Assembly (NCBI RefSeq): GCF_001592825.1
Contig: NZ_LTZG01000032.1
Coordinates: 1 to 64,000, forward strand
DNA: 64,000 bases
Direction: 5' to 3'
Source: Planococcus maritimus
GTDB taxonomy: Bacteria > Bacillota > Bacilli > Bacillales_A > Planococcaceae
Part shown: positions 54,888 to 63,561 of the stretch, in pieces
Layout of the letters: each line of letters starts with the position of its first letter
Numbering within the stretch: the stretch's first letter is position 1
Notes under the pieces: model-generated
The model's database searches: none
Told to the model about the DNA's origin: nothing
What the model saw: only the letters and a program-made list of their open reading frames with translations
Program-made: the position numbers and the translations under genes

Positions 54888-54986
54888 TTAATTCAGGATA
54901 AAATATAATTGGAAGACCAGGAAAATGATCGCGACCAACAGGAGCGTTCCGACCACTACGCTCATGGCCAGTTTTTTTCCGTCCAT
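54888..54986 (-). CDS. 32-residue single-span membrane peptide
   Basis: Starts MDGKKLAMSVVVGTLLLVAI and ends in a Tyr/Phe-rich LYFILN, forming one hydrophobic helix after a short charged N-terminus. ATG at 54986 lies 4 bp past the stop of the VOC/serine hydrolase gene. The ribosome site GAGGGTGA overlaps that stop, so translation is coupled. Directly followed by a terminator. Position, coupling and composition support a real gene despite its size; no homologue is recalled. Confidence 0.72.
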   Translation of the reverse strand: MDGKKLAMSVVVGTLLLVAIIFLVFQLYFILN

Positions 54987-54990
54987 CGAC

Positions 54991-56640
54991 TCACCCTCTC
55001 AGTTTTTTCTCGCGTTCAATGACTTTCACTATATCATACGCGCCCTCTGCGGCATTTGACAATACCGTAACGATAGATTTGTGCTTAGGATAATAACCCG
55101 AATGGATATTAACACCAGGGTCATATCCCATGATGTGATACTTCACGATTCCCTCTTCTTGCTGATCAATCCACACACCATAACCATAAGCCGCTTCGCC
55201 TTGTTGTGCCTGAACCGCCAGGAGTTGGTTTGTTGTTTCTTCAGTTAGTAAAGTGCCGTCCATTAACCGGTTCCAAAACTTCGCCATATCCCCCGCTGTA
55301 ACGAATGCGCCCCCGTCCGCGCCCCCGCGAATAGGAATGGCGTATTGGTTCGTACGCCACGAATCTCCTTCATCGATATAGCCATAGGCTGTGTTTTTCG
55401 GCAAGCGGTCGAGGCGGAAATAGCCCGATTCCGACATGCCCGCTTTCGCCAGTACTTCCCGCTCGACATAATCGGCGAACTCTTCGCCAGTCACTTGCTC
55501 GATGACCAATCCTAGCGCAATATAGCCGGCATTGTTGTAGTGAAAACGCGCACCGGGTTCTTCTACAGGCGGCAAGTCGCGGAACAATGGTACAAAGTCA
55601 GCTGGCGTCTGCATCCGGTACATCGGAATGTCTTGCCATAATTGTTCAAAATCATCCTGTGCTTCTTCGTCAAAGTAATCGGGAAGCCCGGATGTATGGC
55701 ACAATAGCTGGTGAACTGTGGCATGAAAATTCGGAAAGGTTTTCGGCAATAGCGCTGATAAACTGGCCGATAGCTCGAGTTTTCCCTGTTCCACTAATTG
55801 CAAGACGGCAATAGCGGTAAATATTTTACTGCCGGATGCCATTCCAAAGCGGCTGTCGACAGCAATTGGCCGTTCGTCCACTCGGTTGGCGAAGCCTTTG
55901 GCAAGCGACCAATTTTCATCACCGGCCATCTGGGCAGTTCCCGAAAATGCGCTGGATTCCATTAAGTCAGACACCGGATTATTGGCTTGCTTTTGAACCA
56001 TATGCCCTTCTTCGTCGATCTCAACCGTTCGTCCATCTGCCAGTTCAATCGCCAGTGGATGTGTTTCGCTTTTTCGCTTAGAAAAGTACCATACCCGTTT
56101 CGGCGGTACCAGCACGAAAAAATGCGGGTCTTTGCCTAGGAAATTCAAAGTTTCTGGCTCAATTCCTTTATTGCCGCGAACAGGAATTTCCATTGCCTCC
56201 ATTGCTTCACCTACCTGCTGAACATGCGGTGTCGTGATGCCGACTTCACTGATATCGAGCAGCGAATCGACTGTAAAGTCATCCATGATATCGACGTGGC
56301 GTCGGCCGATAAACTCAATGATATTCCCAGCAGGGTCTTCGAAATAAAAGGCGTCGGAATTGAAATTCGCATAATAAATTTCGTCCATCCCTTCCTGGCG
56401 ATTTAACTCGACTCGAGCACGCGCCCAAAACTTCGCCAGGCTAAACTGGTTGCCAGGAATGTTGATTGCGTAATGATAGAATGCCGCCCGCTCTGAAGCA
56501 CGGAACTCCAAAACCGACGAACCAATCGATAGCGCAAAGCTTTCTTCGTTTTCTTCCACGATCCGGAACCCCAGTTGGTATTCGTAAAACCCCTTCATTT
56601 CATCCAAACGATTTGTGTACAGTATGACTTTCTTGAACAT
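54991..56640 (-). CDS. fusion of VOC (glyoxalase) domain and beta-lactamase-fold serine hydrolase
   Basis: 549 residues. 1-about 190: two-module VOC region starting MFKKVILYTNRLDEMKGFYEYQLGF. From about 225: class C beta-lactamase/esterase fold with SxxK at Ser269-Lys272 (SGSK), Tyr368-Asn-Asn (YNNAGY) and HTSGLPDY. Both halves appear intact, and no stop or frameshift separates them. The start at MFKK has GAGGTGAGGAC upstream; 52 codons before are not used. Substrate unknown. It lacks a signal peptide, so it should be cytoplasmic. Confidence 0.85.
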   Translation of the reverse strand: MFKKVILYTNRLDEMKGFYEYQLGFRIVEENEESFALSIGSSVLEFRASERAAFYHYAINIPGNQFSLAKFWARARVELNRQEGMDEIYYANFNSDAFYFEDPAGNIIEFIGRRHVDIMDDFTVDSLLDISEVGITTPHVQQVGEAMEAMEIPVRGNKGIEPETLNFLGKDPHFFVLVPPKRVWYFSKRKSETHPLAIELADGRTVEIDEEGHMVQKQANNPVSDLMESSAFSGTAQMAGDENWSLAKGFANRVDERPIAVDSRFGMASGSKIFTAIAVLQLVEQGKLELSASLSALLPKTFPNFHATVHQLLCHTSGLPDYFDEEAQDDFEQLWQDIPMYRMQTPADFVPLFRDLPPVEEPGARFHYNNAGYIALGLVIEQVTGEEFADYVEREVLAKAGMSESGYFRLDRLPKNTAYGYIDEGDSWRTNQYAIPIRGGADGGAFVTAGDMAKFWNRLMDGTLLTEETTNQLLAVQAQQGEAAYGYGVWIDQQEEGIVKYHIMGYDPGVNIHSGYYPKHKSIVTVLSNAAEGAYDIVKVIEREKKLRG

Positions 56641-56735
56641 GTCCTCACCTCTCTTTTCAGCATACCGAAAATGGTCAGAATTTTCCTCTTTTTCGCTGCA
56701 TTGCGGGCTAGCCTTGGCTCTTCGAAAACAAAAAA

Positions 56736-56755
56736 GCGAATGCATTTGCATTCGC
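56736..56755 (-). terminator. terminator of the GNAT pair
   Basis: GCGAATGCA/TGCATTCGC with a TT loop, TTTTTTG on the minus strand. Confidence 0.88.
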
Positions 56756-56759
56756 TCGT

Positions 56760-57212
56760 TCACAACCGATAATCGAGACGAACCATGTCCCGGCATTCAA
56801 GACCGTTTTCAAAAATCGGTTCTGTGTAATGGCGGGTGAAAAAATCACGATCAATCGTTTTCATGCGGAACCCGCATTTTTGATACAGTGCCAATTGCGC
56901 CAAACTGGAATTCCCAGTGCCGATCTCGACAGCCGTAAATCCAAGTTTTCTCGCTTCCTCAAGCGCCACTAGCACCAGACGTTTGCCATGGCCTTTACCA
57001 CGCTCCGGCTCAGCAAGGGCAATGTTTTTGATTTCAGCAGTGGCCGAATCGAGCGCAATCAAGACAAACACGCCGATGACAGCTTCCTGTTTTTCGGCGA
57101 CAAAGCAATAGCCGTCCGCACAATAACTACGGACTAGTTGCTCAGACGGATCCGCTTCTAGCAACAGGTCAAGCGGCAATTCCTCACGCGCTTCCAGTTG
57201 TCGGATGTTCAT
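56760..57212 (-). CDS. GNAT acetyltransferase
   Basis: 150 residues with IKNIALAEPERGKGHGKRLVLVALEEARKLG (motif A, RGKGHGKR) and YQKCGFR. Acceptor unknown. Its first base is the last base of the upstream gene stop, so it is coupled with the 57212-57664 gene. Confidence 0.9.
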   Translation of the reverse strand: MNIRQLEAREELPLDLLLEADPSEQLVRSYCADGYCFVAEKQEAVIGVFVLIALDSATAEIKNIALAEPERGKGHGKRLVLVALEEARKLGFTAVEIGTGNSSLAQLALYQKCGFRMKTIDRDFFTRHYTEPIFENGLECRDMVRLDYRL

Positions 57213-57664
57213 TATTTTCGCTCGCTGAATCCTTGGTCAAGGAGGTAATCTTCTGCATCGTCAAATGTGCCGAAGCTTTCTTCCAAGTTTTTGCCCGTGT
57301 AAATATTCCAGAAAGGCTCTTCGTACACCAAATCGAGTTTTTCGCCTTCTCTATTGGTCCAACGTTTGTCATACGGCGGTTCCGGTTCTTGTCCTAGATA
57401 ATCGATCGAGTCGGCGATGATGCTGCGCAACTGGCTTTCTGAGAAATCACGAATATTGACCAATCCGCGGCTATCCGCTTCGTAATGCGGCAAATCCCCG
57501 ACGAAGACAAAACCGTTGCCGTTCGGGTGAAGATGATAGACGACGTTTTTCTTATCATATAGGCTTTCTTCAAATTGAAAGTTAACGCGTTTCATCGACA
57601 CTTCTTTTCGTGTCAGTTCCGGAAACGCTTCGATCACTTCTAGTTTTTGTTCAAATGTCAGCAC
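57212..57664 (-). CDS. conserved hypothetical protein, 150 residues
   Basis: Acidic soluble protein beginning with MLTFEQKLEVIEAFPELTRKEVSMKRVNFQ and containing WNIYTGKNLEESFGTFDDAEDYLLDQGF. I do not recognise a named family. GTG start at 57664 with GGGGAT nearby is modest. Cotranscribed with the GNAT gene. Confidence 0.8.
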   Translation of the reverse strand: MLTFEQKLEVIEAFPELTRKEVSMKRVNFQFEESLYDKKNVVYHLHPNGNGFVFVGDLPHYEADSRGLVNIRDFSESQLRSIIADSIDYLGQEPEPPYDKRWTNREGEKLDLVYEEPFWNIYTGKNLEESFGTFDDAEDYLLDQGFSERK

Positions 57665-57770
57665 TGGACATCCCCATTTCTTCTTTGGATTTCTGCTTTC
57701 AGTATAACACGCATAGGCAGGCTTCGCCGTTTGCGAAATAATAGAAAAAGGGCCGCCATAAGAAATGAGT

Positions 57771-57912
57771 GATGTCCATTTCGACGGACGCGCTCTAGCT
57801 CATAGGATGTGGGTCATGTAGCTGGCATTGCTCAACTTTCGCTATGCTCAAGCATCGCAAATAAATGAACTCAGTTCCACTTCATTCATTCATTCGCCGT
57901 CTCCATCCCATG
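57771..57912 (-). repeat. R2 element, copy e, with degenerate interior
   Basis: Ends match copy d: GATGTCCATTTCGACGGACG at one side, CGCCGTCTCCATCCCATG at the other. The interior lacks the GAGACCCC and GAGGAGGCTC motifs and reads unlike other copies. A hairpin GAAAAAG/CTTTTTC at 57961-57979 resembles one beside copy d (63301-63319). No gene is seen in 57665-58023. Confidence 0.6.
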
Positions 57913-58023
57913 TTCTGAATTTAAGAGAGTGAACGAACACGAACAGACAAATAAAATATCCGAAGAAAAAGGACTTCTTTTTCTCCGGACATTTCAAGAT
58001 AATTATAAAGCAGTGCTTCAGAC

Positions 58024-60645
58024 TTATTTTTTCTTTTTCAATCCGAATGGCCACCAAGCACCGCCTGCAAACGAAACGGTAATCGCTGGGACCAGCAGCG
58101 GCAAGACAATTAAGCCGTAAAGCAGCAAGCCCGTGATGACGATGGTTGCGATCTGCATCAGGCTCAATACGCCCGATGGCAGCATAGCGCCGAATGTTCC
58201 GGCGAGCAAAATGGCGGCTGTGATGATGACCGTCCCCATTTTCGCCATCGACCGGTGCATGGCTTTCGAGAAGTCTGCAGCCGTCAAGGCTTCTTCCCGG
58301 TAGCGGTCGAGCAGGAAGATCGAGTAATCGATGCCGAGTGAGACGAGCATGACAAAGCCGAAGAACGGAACGGCCCATGTGATGCCGTCATAGCCAAGCC
58401 ATCCGACGAAGATCAACTCAGTGATCGCAATTGAACTGTAGTAAGTCAATAATAATGAGCCGATCATAAACAGCGGCATGATGAACGAACGCAGCAGCAC
58501 TGCCAAGACTACAAATAAGCTGGCAAGCATGATGCTGACCGTCCGCGTAAAGTCACTCTCTGAGATATCCTTTAAATCGCTATTAATGCTTGGCACTCCG
58601 CCGTAAGCGATGTCTACGTCTTCAAGAGGCGTGCCGTTGATGCTTCTCTCGGCTGCTTCTTTCAAACTCGCGACAATGTCGATCGCTTCCGGAGAATACG
58701 GGTCTTCTTCAAGTACGACTTCCATTACCATGCCCTCGCCGTCCGCAAAGGCATACTGATCGAGCAGCGGTTCGAATTCTTCTTGTTCCAAAGTGCCTTC
58801 AGGCAGATAGATGCCTGTGCCACGCACCGCTTCGCTATCGCTGATGCCCGTGAGCGTATCGGCAATTTCCGTCAGGCCTTCAGTGATTTCCGAAAGGCCA
58901 TCCGCTGAAGCACCCACACCTTGAGCAAGCTCACCGAGACCACTTGCCAATTCATCATACTGGCCGGCAGCGCCGTTCAGTCCTTGTTCGATTTCTGATA
59001 GCCCGGCGTTCACTTGGGTAAGTGCCCCAACGGTTTGCTCGATATTGCCACTTTGCTGGAGCCCGCCTGAGATTTGTTCTAGCTGGCCATTCACTTGCGA
59101 AAGACCTGCAGCTGCCTCCCGGAGACCGTCGCCTCCCGCCTGGCCGCTGATTGTTTCCAGGTTGGTCTCGATTTCACCAAGCCCTGACTGGACTTCGCCG
59201 ATGCCTGTGTTCGCTTCTACAAGCCCTTCTGCGATGAGGCCCAGCTGATGGTCGACGAAAAATTCATCGATGACTGAACCAGTAGGGCGCGTGATGGCGC
59301 GGACCATGTCGACGCCTTCTACTTTTTCCATATCTTGCGCCAAAGCATCGAGATACGGAAGGGTTTCTTCTGCCGTCAAGCTCTCTTCGCCTTTGATGAC
59401 GACTTGTACCGGCATCGTATTGCCTGCTCCGAATGCGTCTTCAATGGCGTCAAGGCCTTTTACTGATTCGTAATCCGAACTGATTTCATCCACTGTATTG
59501 AACGACAGGTCGTTATTATAGGAGAACAGCAAAGGAATTGTGATCACTGCCACCAATAGCATCGACCAAAGCGGACGGTTGACGGACAATTTACCGATCC
59601 AAATCCACAATTTGCTATCTTTATGGGAAGCCGAACCTTTGCTTGGCCAGAACAATTTATCTTTCAACACCGCCATAAAGAATGGCATGACGGTAAACAA
59701 CACGACCAGTAATATCGCGATGCCGACCGCGACGGCGACGGCCGATTTGAAAATCGGGAATTCCGCAAAGCCGATGGCCGCAAATGCTATAAAGCCGGAG
59801 AACCCGCTAATGAATAAGGTCTTCCCTGCTGTCCGGTACGTGTTCAAAATCGCTTCTTGTACTTCTTTACCTTCTGTCAGCTCTTCTTTGTAACGGCTGA
59901 GCAGCAAGATACAATAATCGGTCCCGAGGCCGAACAGAATCGCTACTAAGAAAATCTGTGTATAATTCGACACCGGAAAGCCGAACCAATCGATGAAAAA
60001 GGCCACGAGCGATTGGCTTAATAGATAGCTGAGCCCTACGGCCACAAGCGGGATAATCGGCGTGATAAACGAACGGAATACCGCCAGCAATAAGCCGAAA
60101 ATCAAAATCACCGTGATGATTTCCGTTTTCTTCAGGCCTTCCTGGGCACTGGTGTTGACGTCTTGATTGATAATCGCCTCGCCCGTCAAGTAGACCGTTA
60201 AATCTTCTGGCACGATCGTTTCCCGAATGTCATCGGCGAGTGCTGCCGCTTCTTCGTCCGTTCCTTCGATCGATACCGGAAGCAAGACCGTCTGGCGATC
60301 TTCTGCGACCAATTGGGCTTCCAGTTCTTCATTTTCAAACGGATCCAATACCGTCGAAACCGGATCACCGAGCGCTTCAATCTCCTCTCTCATATCTGCG
60401 ATTTGCTGTTCGCTGGCTTCGTTTAGTTCCGATTCCAGCTCAATCACCAAGGAAATCGTCTGCCCCGAGACATCAGCTGACTCCAAAATCGTTGCTGCAC
60501 GCTGTGAATCCGCTTGTTCAGATAACTGGAATGAGCCTGCTTCTTCCGCTTGTTCCGTTAAGTTCGGCGCCACCAAAAACAAGGCTGCCGTCAATACAAT
60601 CAGCCCGATCATGATCGGCCATTTCCATTTCAATATCGTCTGCAT
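58024..60645 (-). CDS. MMPL/RND-family transporter
   Basis: 873 residues: two sets of six membrane helices (SSD-like) each preceded by a large outside domain. The second outside domain holds a long alanine/glycine/glutamine-rich heptad region (GLGEIETNL, GLSEIEQGL, GLGELAQGV, GLSEITEGL) like a helical hairpin. Resembles YdfJ and MmpL proteins that export lipids or drugs. It follows marR by 3 bp and shares its transcript, so regulation by the MarR protein is likely. Confidence 0.92.
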   Translation of the reverse strand: MQTILKWKWPIMIGLIVLTAALFLVAPNLTEQAEEAGSFQLSEQADSQRAATILESADVSGQTISLVIELESELNEASEQQIADMREEIEALGDPVSTVLDPFENEELEAQLVAEDRQTVLLPVSIEGTDEEAAALADDIRETIVPEDLTVYLTGEAIINQDVNTSAQEGLKKTEIITVILIFGLLLAVFRSFITPIIPLVAVGLSYLLSQSLVAFFIDWFGFPVSNYTQIFLVAILFGLGTDYCILLLSRYKEELTEGKEVQEAILNTYRTAGKTLFISGFSGFIAFAAIGFAEFPIFKSAVAVAVGIAILLVVLFTVMPFFMAVLKDKLFWPSKGSASHKDSKLWIWIGKLSVNRPLWSMLLVAVITIPLLFSYNNDLSFNTVDEISSDYESVKGLDAIEDAFGAGNTMPVQVVIKGEESLTAEETLPYLDALAQDMEKVEGVDMVRAITRPTGSVIDEFFVDHQLGLIAEGLVEANTGIGEVQSGLGEIETNLETISGQAGGDGLREAAAGLSQVNGQLEQISGGLQQSGNIEQTVGALTQVNAGLSEIEQGLNGAAGQYDELASGLGELAQGVGASADGLSEITEGLTEIADTLTGISDSEAVRGTGIYLPEGTLEQEEFEPLLDQYAFADGEGMVMEVVLEEDPYSPEAIDIVASLKEAAERSINGTPLEDVDIAYGGVPSINSDLKDISESDFTRTVSIMLASLFVVLAVLLRSFIMPLFMIGSLLLTYYSSIAITELIFVGWLGYDGITWAVPFFGFVMLVSLGIDYSIFLLDRYREEALTAADFSKAMHRSMAKMGTVIITAAILLAGTFGAMLPSGVLSLMQIATIVITGLLLYGLIVLPLLVPAITVSFAGGAWWPFGLKKKK

Positions 60646-60648
60646 TCC

Positions 60649-61092
60649 TTACACTCCATCCGTTTTCATGATTGCGCTCAGTTTCCTGAAAATCTTCAGG
60701 AATTGTTCAATTTCCTGATCATCCACTTGTTCGGACATCAAGTTTTCTACATATTCTGCGAGTATCTTATCCGACTCTTCTAATACCGCCCTTCCGGCAG
60801 CAGTCAATTCCAGCAACTTTTCCCGCCGGTCTGCGGTCTGAACCACTTGGATCAACTCTTTTTGCAATAATTTTTTCGTGCGGTTCGAGACGGCGCTTTT
60901 ATGGACGCCTTGCAAGACCGCTAGTCTGGCTGATGTGATTTGGCCTTCTTTGCCGATCAATTTCAGCGACTGCATCTGCTCAGGGGAAAACTCCTCCCAT
61001 AACGGATTGTCTACCGAACGGATGACCCGCTCCGTCCCGTAAAATAAGACTTCCTGAAACAATTCAACCGCTTCTTTAATGCGCATATCCAT
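60649..61092 (-). CDS. MarR-family regulator of the MMPL transporter
   Basis: 147 residues with winged-helix core LIGKEGQITSARLAVLQGVHKSAVSNRTKKLLQKELIQVVQTADRREKLLELT. Expected to repress its own operon and be released by a toxic ligand pumped by the transporter. A 15-bp palindrome overlaps its promoter and ribosome site. First gene of the two-gene operon. Confidence 0.92.
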   Translation of the reverse strand: MDMRIKEAVELFQEVLFYGTERVIRSVDNPLWEEFSPEQMQSLKLIGKEGQITSARLAVLQGVHKSAVSNRTKKLLQKELIQVVQTADRREKLLELTAAGRAVLEESDKILAEYVENLMSEQVDDQEIEQFLKIFRKLSAIMKTDGV

Positions 61093-61093
61093 A

Positions 61094-61139
61094 AATAGTT
61101 TACCCCCTCAACTACTGATAGTTTAGGGGGTAAACTATT
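61094..61139. promoter_or_regulatory. 15-bp palindrome, candidate MarR autoregulatory operator
   Basis: AATAGTTTACCCCCT and AGGGGGTAAACTATT are perfect inverted arms 16 bp apart. One arm contains the ribosome site of marR (GAGGGGG) and the other overlaps the promoter spacer. Confidence 0.75.
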
Positions 61140-61148
61140 GACCGTCAA
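61120..61148 (-). promoter_or_regulatory. marR-MMPL operon promoter
   Basis: On the minus strand TTGACG, 17-bp spacer, TAAACT. Transcription would start inside the palindrome spacer, so the palindrome functions as DNA operator rather than a full RNA hairpin. Confidence 0.6.
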
Positions 61149-61164
61149 GTAATTGCCCATATTA

Positions 61165-61192
61165 AAACCCCGCAGCCTCGACTGCAGGGTTT
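61165..61192 (-). terminator. terminator of the AI-2E transporter gene
   Basis: AAACCC(C)GCAG/CTGCAGGGTTT stem followed on the minus strand by TTTTAAT. Confidence 0.82.
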
Positions 61193-61195
61193 CTC

Positions 61196-62275
61196 TTATA
61201 CTTCTCTTGTGGCGGTCGAACGAATCTCTTGCCGCCTTGCATAAATGTTTTTGATGATCGTCTTCACGACCGCATAGAACGGAATCGCCAAGATGATTCC
61301 CCAAATGCCCGCGATGTTCCCAGCTGCGAGAATCAGGGTAATGACGGTCAACGGGTGGACATCGAGTGCATTACCCATGACGTTCGGAGTGATGAAATTG
61401 CTCTCAATCTGTTGGGCAACCAGCATGATGATGGCGACATACACTGCCATGATCGGATCTTGCACCAATGCGATCAATATCGCCGGAATGACGGCGATAT
61501 ATGGCCCGAGGAACGGGATGACGTTTGTCGCCATGCCGATCAAAGCCAGTAACAGCGCGTAATCCAAACCGATGATTAAATAGCCGATCAACAGCATTAC
61601 TCCGACCAAAAAGCTGACGAATAGCTGCCCTTGGATATACGAACGCAAGGTGTGGTCGATGTCTTTCAATGTCTTAATCACCCAAAGCTTGCGCTGCCCG
61701 CTGAAGAAGCCGGAAATGAACGGCACGAATTTGCGGTGGTCGATCAATAAGTAAATCAGGAAGAACGGCACAAGTACAAGCGTGATGACGCCCGAGATAA
61801 AGCCTGTAAGGAATGACACGATCCAGCCGCCGATATCACCGATGCGGTCGCCGATCTGGCCGCTCATATCATTGATTTGCTCTTCTAATGAATCCGGCAA
61901 GCGGTCGCGCTGGGCGAGTAAATATTGCGAGTACTCTTCCACATCATTGATAATTTCTGGGGCGTTGTCGACAAGTGAATTGACTTGATCTGTCACCTTC
62001 GGCCCAACCATTGCAAATAATAGATAAAAGACCAAAATAATCAAAAACACGATAGTTAAGATGGCGGCCCATTTCGGGAATTTGCGGTTCTCCAAAAAAT
62101 ACAGCAGCGGACGCGTTAAATAGAACAAGACCCCCCCAAGGAGCAAGGGCACAAAAATCGTTCCTGCAATGATGAACAAGGGATCAAAAATCCCCTGAAC
62201 TTCGATGAACAGGCGAATGATGACCAGTGTCAGGATAATGCCGACTCCCGCCTGGAACCATAATTTATTTGTCAC
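61196..62275 (-). CDS. AI-2E family transporter
   Basis: 359 residues, eight membrane helices with the family's central FLIYLLIDHRKFVPFISGFF...IDHTLRSYIQGQLFVSFLVG and PFLGPYIAVIPAILIAL. Members export autoinducer-2-like or other solutes, and some are Na+/H+ antiporters. GTG start with AAGGAAG 9 nt upstream. Monocistronic. Confidence 0.92.
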   Translation of the reverse strand: MTNKLWFQAGVGIILTLVIIRLFIEVQGIFDPLFIIAGTIFVPLLLGGVLFYLTRPLLYFLENRKFPKWAAILTIVFLIILVFYLLFAMVGPKVTDQVNSLVDNAPEIINDVEEYSQYLLAQRDRLPDSLEEQINDMSGQIGDRIGDIGGWIVSFLTGFISGVITLVLVPFFLIYLLIDHRKFVPFISGFFSGQRKLWVIKTLKDIDHTLRSYIQGQLFVSFLVGVMLLIGYLIIGLDYALLLALIGMATNVIPFLGPYIAVIPAILIALVQDPIMAVYVAIIMLVAQQIESNFITPNVMGNALDVHPLTVITLILAAGNIAGIWGIILAIPFYAVVKTIIKNIYARRQEIRSTATREV

Positions 62276-62423
62276 CTATTACACTTCCTTTCTTCGATAT
62301 CTATACCCAGTTTATCACGTTTATATGGTATTATATGTTTTTGTGTAGCGTGAACTTTTTTAACTCGTACACGTCTTATGACTGTGGATATGACAATGAA
62401 TAGAATTTGGAGGATACATACAG

Positions 62424-63254
62424 ATGGAACAATTATGGCTTACAATCAAATTTTTGCTGCTCGGTCTATTCCAAGGGCTCACCGAACCCATACCGATTTC
62501 GTCAAGCGGCCATTTGCTGATTGCGCAGTATTTTCTCGATGTGGAAATCGAAGGCAGCAACTCGACGTTTGCGTTGCTCGTCAATAGCGCGTCCTTGCTC
62601 GCTGTCTTGATCATTTACCGGGAAGATATTAAACGGCTGGTCATCAATGGCTTGAAATTCTTCAAAGAAAAAACGCCGGAAACCCGGCGCGATTTCATGT
62701 TCGTCGTTTATTTGGTCGTTGCGACCATCCCGGCAGGCATCATCGGTGTCTTATTCCAGGACACAATCGATTCCTATTTGTCGACCGTCGTCACCGTCGG
62801 CATCACGCTCGTAGTCACCGGCCTTGCCTTGTGGCTGATCCGCAATATGCGCGGACAGCGCAAAGACGGCAATATGACGATGAAAGATGCCTTTATCATC
62901 GGTGGGGCACAAGCTGTTGCGTTGATCCCTGGCATTAGCCGCAGTGGCGCCACGATAGTTGCCGCTATGGCACGTGGCATTAACCAAGAAACGGCGTTGC
63001 GCTTTTCTTTTCTATTGTTCATCCCAATCAGCTTGGGCGGGGCGGTACTGAGCATCACGGATATCATCAATGATGACAACTTGTCTACGATGGCTGTGCC
63101 ATATATCATGGCGTTTGTCGGCTCACTCGTTGCTTCGTACTTCTCGCTGAAATGGTTCATGAACATCATGGCAAAAGGCCAGCTAAAGTATTTTGCGATC
63201 TACTGCTTTATCGTCGGGCCGCTCGTCGTGCTCGCTTGGTTCTTATTGAACTAA
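62424..63254 (+). CDS. uppP: undecaprenyl-diphosphatase UppP/BacA
   Basis: 276 residues, membrane protein with [12 protein letters not shown] and the catalytic [10 protein letters not shown]. Regenerates the lipid carrier for peptidoglycan and gives bacitracin tolerance. TTGGAGG precedes the ATG. Monocistronic; a long hairpin terminator follows. Confidence 0.96.
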   Translation: MEQLWLTIKFLLLGLFQGLTEPIPISSSGHLLIAQYFLDVEIEGSNSTFALLVNSASLLAVLIIYREDIKRLVINGLKFFKEKTPETRRDFMFVVYLVVATIPAGIIGVLFQDTIDSYLSTVVTVGITLVVTGLALWLIRNMRGQRKDGNMTMKDAFIIGGAQAVALIPGISRSGATIVAAMARGINQETALRFSFLLFIPISLGGAVLSITDIINDDNLSTMAVPYIMAFVGSLVASYFSLKWFMNIMAKGQLKYFAIYCFIVGPLVVLAWFLLN

Positions 63255-63288
63255 TCAAAAATGGGGCTGTCCCATAAGTCTCTAAAAT

Positions 63289-63332
63289 AAAACAGACGGA
63301 GAAAAAGAAATTCTTTTTCTCCGTCTGTTTTT
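63289..63332 (+). terminator. uppP terminator
   Basis: Very long perfect stem ACAGACGGAGAAAAAGAA/TTCTTTTTCTCCGTCTGT followed by a T-run. Confidence 0.9.
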
Positions 63333-63507
63333 CATTTATCGGTGAGGAACCTAAAAGTAGCCGGCTGATGGGAATGGAGACGGCGACTCCAGCGGGAGCA
63401 GCGCGAGCCGAAGACCCTGGACTGAGCGAAGCGAGGGAAGCGGCTAAGGCCGTGCCCGCGGAAAGCGTCCGTCGAAATGGACATCAGCCCGTTCTTTAGA
63501 AGACGCA

Positions 63508-63559
63508 AAGGGGCTGCCCCTAAAAGTCACTTTTCGTGACCTTTTGGGACAGCCCCTTT
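63508..63559 (-). terminator. terminator of the CAP-domain gene
   Basis: AAAGGGGCTG...GTCAC/GTGAC...CAGCCCCTTT long hairpin, with A/T-runs on both sides. Confidence 0.82.
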
Positions 63560-63561
63560 TT

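Larger units (their letters stand above)
63264..63559 (+). repeat. R2 element, copy d, bounded by near-duplicate terminator arms (core 63363-63489)
   Basis: Core ends GGCTGATG/CATCAGCC outer and ACGG/CCGT inner, separated by a 9-nt bubble. Interior has CGACTCCAGCGGGAGC and GCCCGCGGAAAGCG. GGGGCTGTCCCATAAGTCTC (63264-63283) repeats as GGGGCTGCCCCTAAAAGTCAC in the terminator at 63510, about 246 bp away in direct orientation. Confidence 0.75.
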
